From Bacteroidia bacterium (GTDB lineage: Bacteria; Bacteroidota; Bacteroidia; UKL13-3): 13,564 nt of DNA. The notes below the pieces were generated by a model, which was not told the DNA's origin, searched no databases, and saw only the letters and a program-made list of their open reading frames with translations. Below, piece by piece: positions 11,431-13,564 of the stretch (positions are counted from its first letter, which is position 1; every line of letters begins with the position of its first letter). The position numbers were made by a program, and so were the translations under genes. The stretch spans positions 1-13,564 of the forward strand of contig JACFNJ010000049.1 of the NCBI GenBank assembly GCA_019454865.1, written 5' to 3'.

Positions 11431-12501
11431 ATGCTATTAGGCGCAAAAAAGAATAAGTCCGGCAATAAGCCGGACCTAACCGATAAAACCAACTTTAAAT
11501 CTATACATGAAGACTTTGAAGACACAAATATAAGCGATTTTCTTTTTAATCCAAATGAAATCTTACCAGAGGAGCAAATATTAATATCAATACAAGGAAA
11601 AAAAATACTCACAGTAGGCAATACAGCAGTTATTGCGGGAAAACCCAAAAGCAGAAAATCAGTAGTTGTACATAGTATTATTGCTTCAATATTGTCAAAC
11701 AAAAATATACTTGGTATTGATGCAGAATTGCAAAAAAATGAAAGGGTAATACTAATTGACACAGAACAAAACAAACAAGACTTAAAAAAGAGCCTACTAA
11801 GGGTTGCAATGCTTGCTGAATTAGATTTTTTAGATGAAAAAAAATTTCTATGTTATACAACACGGCAATTAGACCCGGAACGCACACTATTACTAATCGA
11901 AAAATTGGCTTCTGACAATAAAAACAGGCTGATACTGGTGGACGGAGCTTTAGACTTAATTAATAACATGAATGATGTTGTTGAAGTAAAAGCAATCATT
12001 CAACGTGTAAAAACTGTTTTAGAAAAAAATAATTGCGCATTAGTGTTTGTTATTCATCTATCTAAAAGCACGAATTTCACCATTGGGCATTTTGGAAGTT
12101 TTTTTGATAGGTTTTCTCAATCTGTTTTAGAAATAACAAGATTAGAAAACGGCAACAGTGAAGTAAAAGCGCAAAATATGCGAAGCGATGACCATTTTGA
12201 GGCGTTTGAGTTTTACTGGAATTACAATATAAATAATTACTCGTTAAGCTGGGCGGATACCAATACAACATTTTATAAAAATTACCGGAACTATTCAGAC
12301 GAAGAACACGAACAATTGTTAAAAAAATGTTTTAGTAGTAATGAGTTTTTGCAAGAAAAACAACTAATAAATATGATTGCAAAAACATACAAAAAAACAG
12401 AACCAACAGCAAAAAAAATAATTGAATATCTAACAACCGAAATTAAGCTACTCGAAAAAGAAAACAAAGGTTATAAAATTATAGAGCCAGTTGTTTTCTG
12501 A
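11431..12501 (+). CDS. RecA-fold replicative ATPase (AAA_25/RepA-like helicase)
   Basis: A 356-residue protein. Walker A is A-G70-K-P-K-S-R-K76-S77, keeping the Lys-Ser pair but with Arg where the classical motif has Gly; such variants occur in Bacteroidota mobile-element helicases. V-I-L-I-D-T-E-Q at 106-113 supplies the catalytic Glu, and R-L-I-L-V-D171-G is Walker B. F-V-I-H-L-S-K-S at 206-213 and G-H-F-G-S-F-F-D at 219-226 match the sensor and the G-H-x-G segment of the family. The C-terminal 90 residues resemble a winged helix. It belongs with hexameric DnaB/RepA-like helicases that unwind the origin region. It is the only replication enzyme seen, so primer synthesis and polymerase must come from the host. 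It is not an A32-type packaging ATPase. Confidence 0.8.
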   Translation: MLLGAKKNKSGNKPDLTDKTNFKSIHEDFEDTNISDFLFNPNEILPEEQILISIQGKKILTVGNTAVIAGKPKSRKSVVVHSIIASILSNKNILGIDAELQKNERVILIDTEQNKQDLKKSLLRVAMLAELDFLDEKKFLCYTTRQLDPERTLLLIEKLASDNKNRLILVDGALDLINNMNDVVEVKAIIQRVKTVLEKNNCALVFVIHLSKSTNFTIGHFGSFFDRFSQSVLEITRLENGNSEVKAQNMRSDDHFEAFEFYWNYNINNYSLSWADTNTTFYKNYRNYSDEEHEQLLKKCFSSNEFLQEKQLINMIAKTYKKTEPTAKKIIEYLTTEIKLLEKENKGYKIIEPVVF

Positions 12502-12520
12502 AAAAAATTATTCAATTCAG

Positions 12521-12581
12521 GCAAATACAGCTAATAACCGTTGTATTTGCGAAAGTTTGTGGGGGTTATCCGGTAGTTAGC
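12521..12581 (+). other. Two mutually exclusive hairpins at the right end of the element
   Basis: GCAAATACA (12521-12529) pairs with TGTATTTGC (12542-12550). Alternatively GCTAA/TAACC (12530-12539) pairs with GGTTA (12564-12568) and TTAGC (12577-12581), leaving TCCGGTAG bulged. The second fold has AAC (12536-12538) on one side and GTT (12576-12578) on the other, so it resembles an attC site ending at the right direct repeat. The first could end early transcription. Confidence 0.45.
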
Positions 12582-12588
12582 GGCAAGC
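12576..12588 (+). repeat. Right copy of 13-bp element-flanking direct repeat (attR candidate)
   Basis: GTTAGCGGCAAGC differs from the left copy (2468-2480) only at the sixth base. GTTAGCGGC is also the complement of the GCCGCTAAC that opens hairpins A and F, so this repeat belongs to the same family of cassette-edge sequences rather than being private to the element. Confidence 0.5.
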
Positions 12589-12615
12589 ATTGACACTATT
12601 CCGTTTAATTTTTTA

Positions 12616-12623
12616 TACCTTTG
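12616..12623 (+). promoter_or_regulatory. -7 box for the SH3-like gene
   Basis: TACCTTTG is an exact TAnnTTTG match, 18 bp before the ATG at 12642. A possible -33 TTG at 12590-12592 is 23 nt upstream, slightly longer than usual. The gene therefore has its own promoter and does not depend on the early operon. Confidence 0.5.
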
Positions 12624-12641
12624 TGAATAAATTTTTTAGTT

Positions 12642-12965
12642 ATGACAAAATACATTACAACAAAATCAACAACGGTTTTGAAAAGCAATCCACAAGCAAC
12701 GGGCGACTGGAACCAATCTTTAGCAGTTCGCACACTACCGCAAGGCACAGTTATAGATGTTATTTCCGAAGGACAAACACAAACATCTTGGTCAATTACC
12801 CCTACTCTTAATATAGGCAATGGTGAATGGATAAATAAAAGTGATGCTACTTTATATACCTCTTTTATTCCCAACACATCAGATATTCCAACACCTGTAA
12901 AGGTAATTGGTGGAATATTAGCAGGTATCGCTTTACTATTTGTTTTGCCGAAAATTTTCAAATAA
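12642..12965 (+). CDS. SH3-like domain protein with C-terminal membrane anchor
   Basis: A 107-residue protein. Residues 5-72 look like a small bacterial SH3 fold: A-V-R-T-L-P-Q-G-T-V-I-D-V-I, then S-W-S-I-T-P-T, then G-E-W-I-N-K-S-D-A-T-L-Y. Residues 86-104 (V-K-V-I-G-G-I-L-A-G-I-A-L-L-F-V-L) are a membrane helix with a short basic tail, the same design as three late proteins of the element. It lies just outside the right direct repeat, so either the true element end is at hairpin F and this is a viral gene (for example superinfection control), or it is an independent cassette gene. SH3-like folds often bind peptidoglycan; no catalytic residues are seen. Confidence 0.65.
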   Translation: MTKYITTKSTTVLKSNPQATGDWNQSLAVRTLPQGTVIDVISEGQTQTSWSITPTLNIGNGEWINKSDATLYTSFIPNTSDIPTPVKVIGGILAGIALLFVLPKIFK

Positions 12966-12975
12966 GATACGATAT

Positions 12976-13108
12976 GCCAGCCGCTAACATCGGCTTGTTG
13001 CAAGCGGGGCGGACGTGCTATATTTTTAGTGTTGTTCATTTAATTAAATTTAGTGCTTGCGGACAGGTTGGTGCTTCTAATGCCCCGCCTGACAACAAGC
13101 CGTAAACC
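12976..13108. repeat. Integron attC-like large hairpin F
   Basis: CGGCTTGTTG (12991-13000) pairs with CAACAAGCCG (13093-13102) and GCGGGGC (13004-13010) pairs with GCCCCGC (13082-13088), with CAA facing CTGA. It opens with GCCAGCCGCTAACA, identical over 14 nt to hairpin A, then GGGGCGGACGT, and its loop holds AAATTTAGTGCTTGCGG (13046-13062). It has the same plan as A, B and C and lies on the far side of the 10-kb element. Confidence 0.6.
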
Positions 13109-13109
13109 A

Positions 13110-13424
13110 CTATGCCTCATTTAAGAGAGCAATCCACGCTGTAGCCATATAATTTTGACCGTTGTAAAACATATCGTGAAGGTCGGACACTATTACCCAA
13201 AGTTGCTCTTTATAGCCACCATCTTCGGTTTTGCGTTTATTTACCCAAGTTTCAGCTTCTTCATTTGACAGTAAATATCTGTTAGCAATAAGTGCTTTAA
13301 TTTTAGCAAAACCTTTTTCATTTGGGTAAATAATAACCTCGTGATTAAGATTAAAACGAGGCATAACATCACCCTTACGCAATGTGTGATTCTGTGCTTT
13401 GTTGGACAATTTTTCGTTACTCAT
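13110..13424 (-). CDS. Hypothetical accessory protein
   Basis: A 104-residue soluble protein. Residues 22-50 read P-R-F-N-L-N-H-E-V-I-I-Y-P-N-E-K-G-F-A-K-I-K, followed by L-S-N-E-E-A-E-T-W-V-N-K-R-K-T-E-D-G-G-Y-K-E-Q-L-W-V-I-V-S-D-L-H-D-M-F-Y-N-G-Q split over residues 52-90. I associate Y-P-N-E-K-G and K-R-K-T-x-D-G-G-Y-K-x-Q-L-W with unnamed Bacteroidota proteins, but no function is known to me. It starts at ATG 13424 with an A-rich leader, and its stop directly abuts hairpin F, as in the other cassette-like units. Confidence 0.7.
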   Translation of the reverse strand: MSNEKLSNKAQNHTLRKGDVMPRFNLNHEVIIYPNEKGFAKIKALIANRYLLSNEEAETWVNKRKTEDGGYKEQLWVIVSDLHDMFYNGQNYMATAWIALLNEA

Positions 13425-13440
13425 AATTTTGTACTTTTAA

Positions 13441-13487
13441 GTTAGTGCAGTGGTTAAAAGCCCACACTGCGTAAGGCTGCGGTACAT
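13441..13487. repeat. Possible short attC-like site G
   Basis: GTTAGTGCAGTG (13441-13452) has GCAGTG (13447-13452) pairing with CACTGC (13465-13470), followed by a G-C-rich CTGCGG and GCTGCAAGC. It lies between two minus-strand genes and looks like a degenerate or partial site of the type seen at 1771-1825. Confidence 0.3.
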
Positions 13488-13512
13488 TAGCTGCAAGCGT
13501 ATGACGAGACAC

Positions 13513-13564
13513 CTAAAAAGGCAACTCATCATCACTTACTTTAACCTTTGCCAAAATTTCTTCG
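13513..13564 (-). CDS. ssb: C-terminal tail of a single-stranded DNA-binding protein (partial)
   Basis: The minus-strand frame entering from the right edge reads E-E-I-L-A-K-V-K-V-S-D-D-E-L-P-F and stops at TAG (13513-13515). The acidic D-D-x-L-P-F tip is the partner-binding end of bacterial SSB proteins. Only 16 residues are visible, so the OB-fold domain cannot be checked. It could belong to the chromosome's own SSB or to a mobile-element copy. Confidence 0.6.
   Translation of the reverse strand, partial: EEILAKVKVSDDELPF

Noticed and set aside
11431..12501. RecA-fold ATPase as a genome-packaging (A32-like) ATPase
   Set aside because: The D-T-E-Q and G-H-x-G motifs and the Walker A variant match RepA/AAA_25 helicases, and the gene lies in the early operon.
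12605..13039. Minus-strand 144-aa frame
   Set aside because: It is antisense to the SH3-like gene and begins inside hairpin F; the plus-strand gene has a promoter and a sensible domain layout.
49..13108. CRISPR array formed by the repeated intergenic elements
   Set aside because: The elements are widely spaced, differ in stem sequence and flank genes; there are no regular short repeats, spacers or cas genes.

Overview
The window looks like an AT-rich Bacteroidota genome (Flavobacteriia or Chitinophagia-like). The promoters fit the Bacteroidota form (-33 TTTG/TTG, about 20 nt, -7 TAnnTTTG), gene starts have A-rich leaders rather than Shine-Dalgarno sites, and several small proteins are of types I associate with this phylum. 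These are impressions from sequence; no search was run.

Layout. (1) 1-2480 is an accessory array of single genes on the minus strand: a trace of a left-edge gene, an ASCH/PUA-like protein, two Cys-rich putative zinc proteins, and a two-gene ribbon-helix-helix (toxin-antitoxin-like) operon with its own operator. Most of these genes are separated by long imperfect hairpins that begin near AAC, end near GTT and share a loop motif, resembling integron cassette attC sites. (2) 2481-12575 is a compact element of about 10.1 kb, framed by an imperfect 13-bp direct repeat (GTTAGYGGCAAGC). (3) 12590-13564 returns to the accessory array: an SH3-like tail-anchored protein, another large hairpin, a minus-strand hypothetical gene, and the last residues of an SSB-like protein.

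The central element is best read as an integrated tailless, probably membrane-containing virus. A plus-strand late operon (2734-10025) of 13 tightly packed genes encodes: an N-anchored LEA/WHy-like protein; a transglutaminase-like cysteine enzyme with a C-terminal membrane anchor; a Pro-rich repeat protein with a C-terminal anchor; a very basic protein; an Arg-rich multi-helix membrane protein; two adjacent beta-rich proteins that are capsid candidates (212 and 136 aa); a coiled-coil protein; an anchored annexin-repeat-like protein; a small beta protein; a spike/fibre-like protein; two holin-like small membrane proteins; and an anchored muramidase-like protein. A reverse-strand gene and a regulatory gap follow. 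An early operon (10508-12501) then encodes an unknown protein, a 48-aa RHH regulator, two small proteins and a RecA-fold (AAA_25/RepA-like) replicative ATPase.

I see no terminase, portal, tail gene, integrase, HUH Rep or A32-type packaging ATPase. Size and layout recall small icosahedral lipid-containing phages (FLiP, PM2 and P23-77 types), but the candidate capsid proteins look too short for a double jelly roll. This may be an undescribed virus lineage that depends on host recombination (integron-type or Xer) to integrate. The capsid assignment, virion membrane and integration route are inferences.
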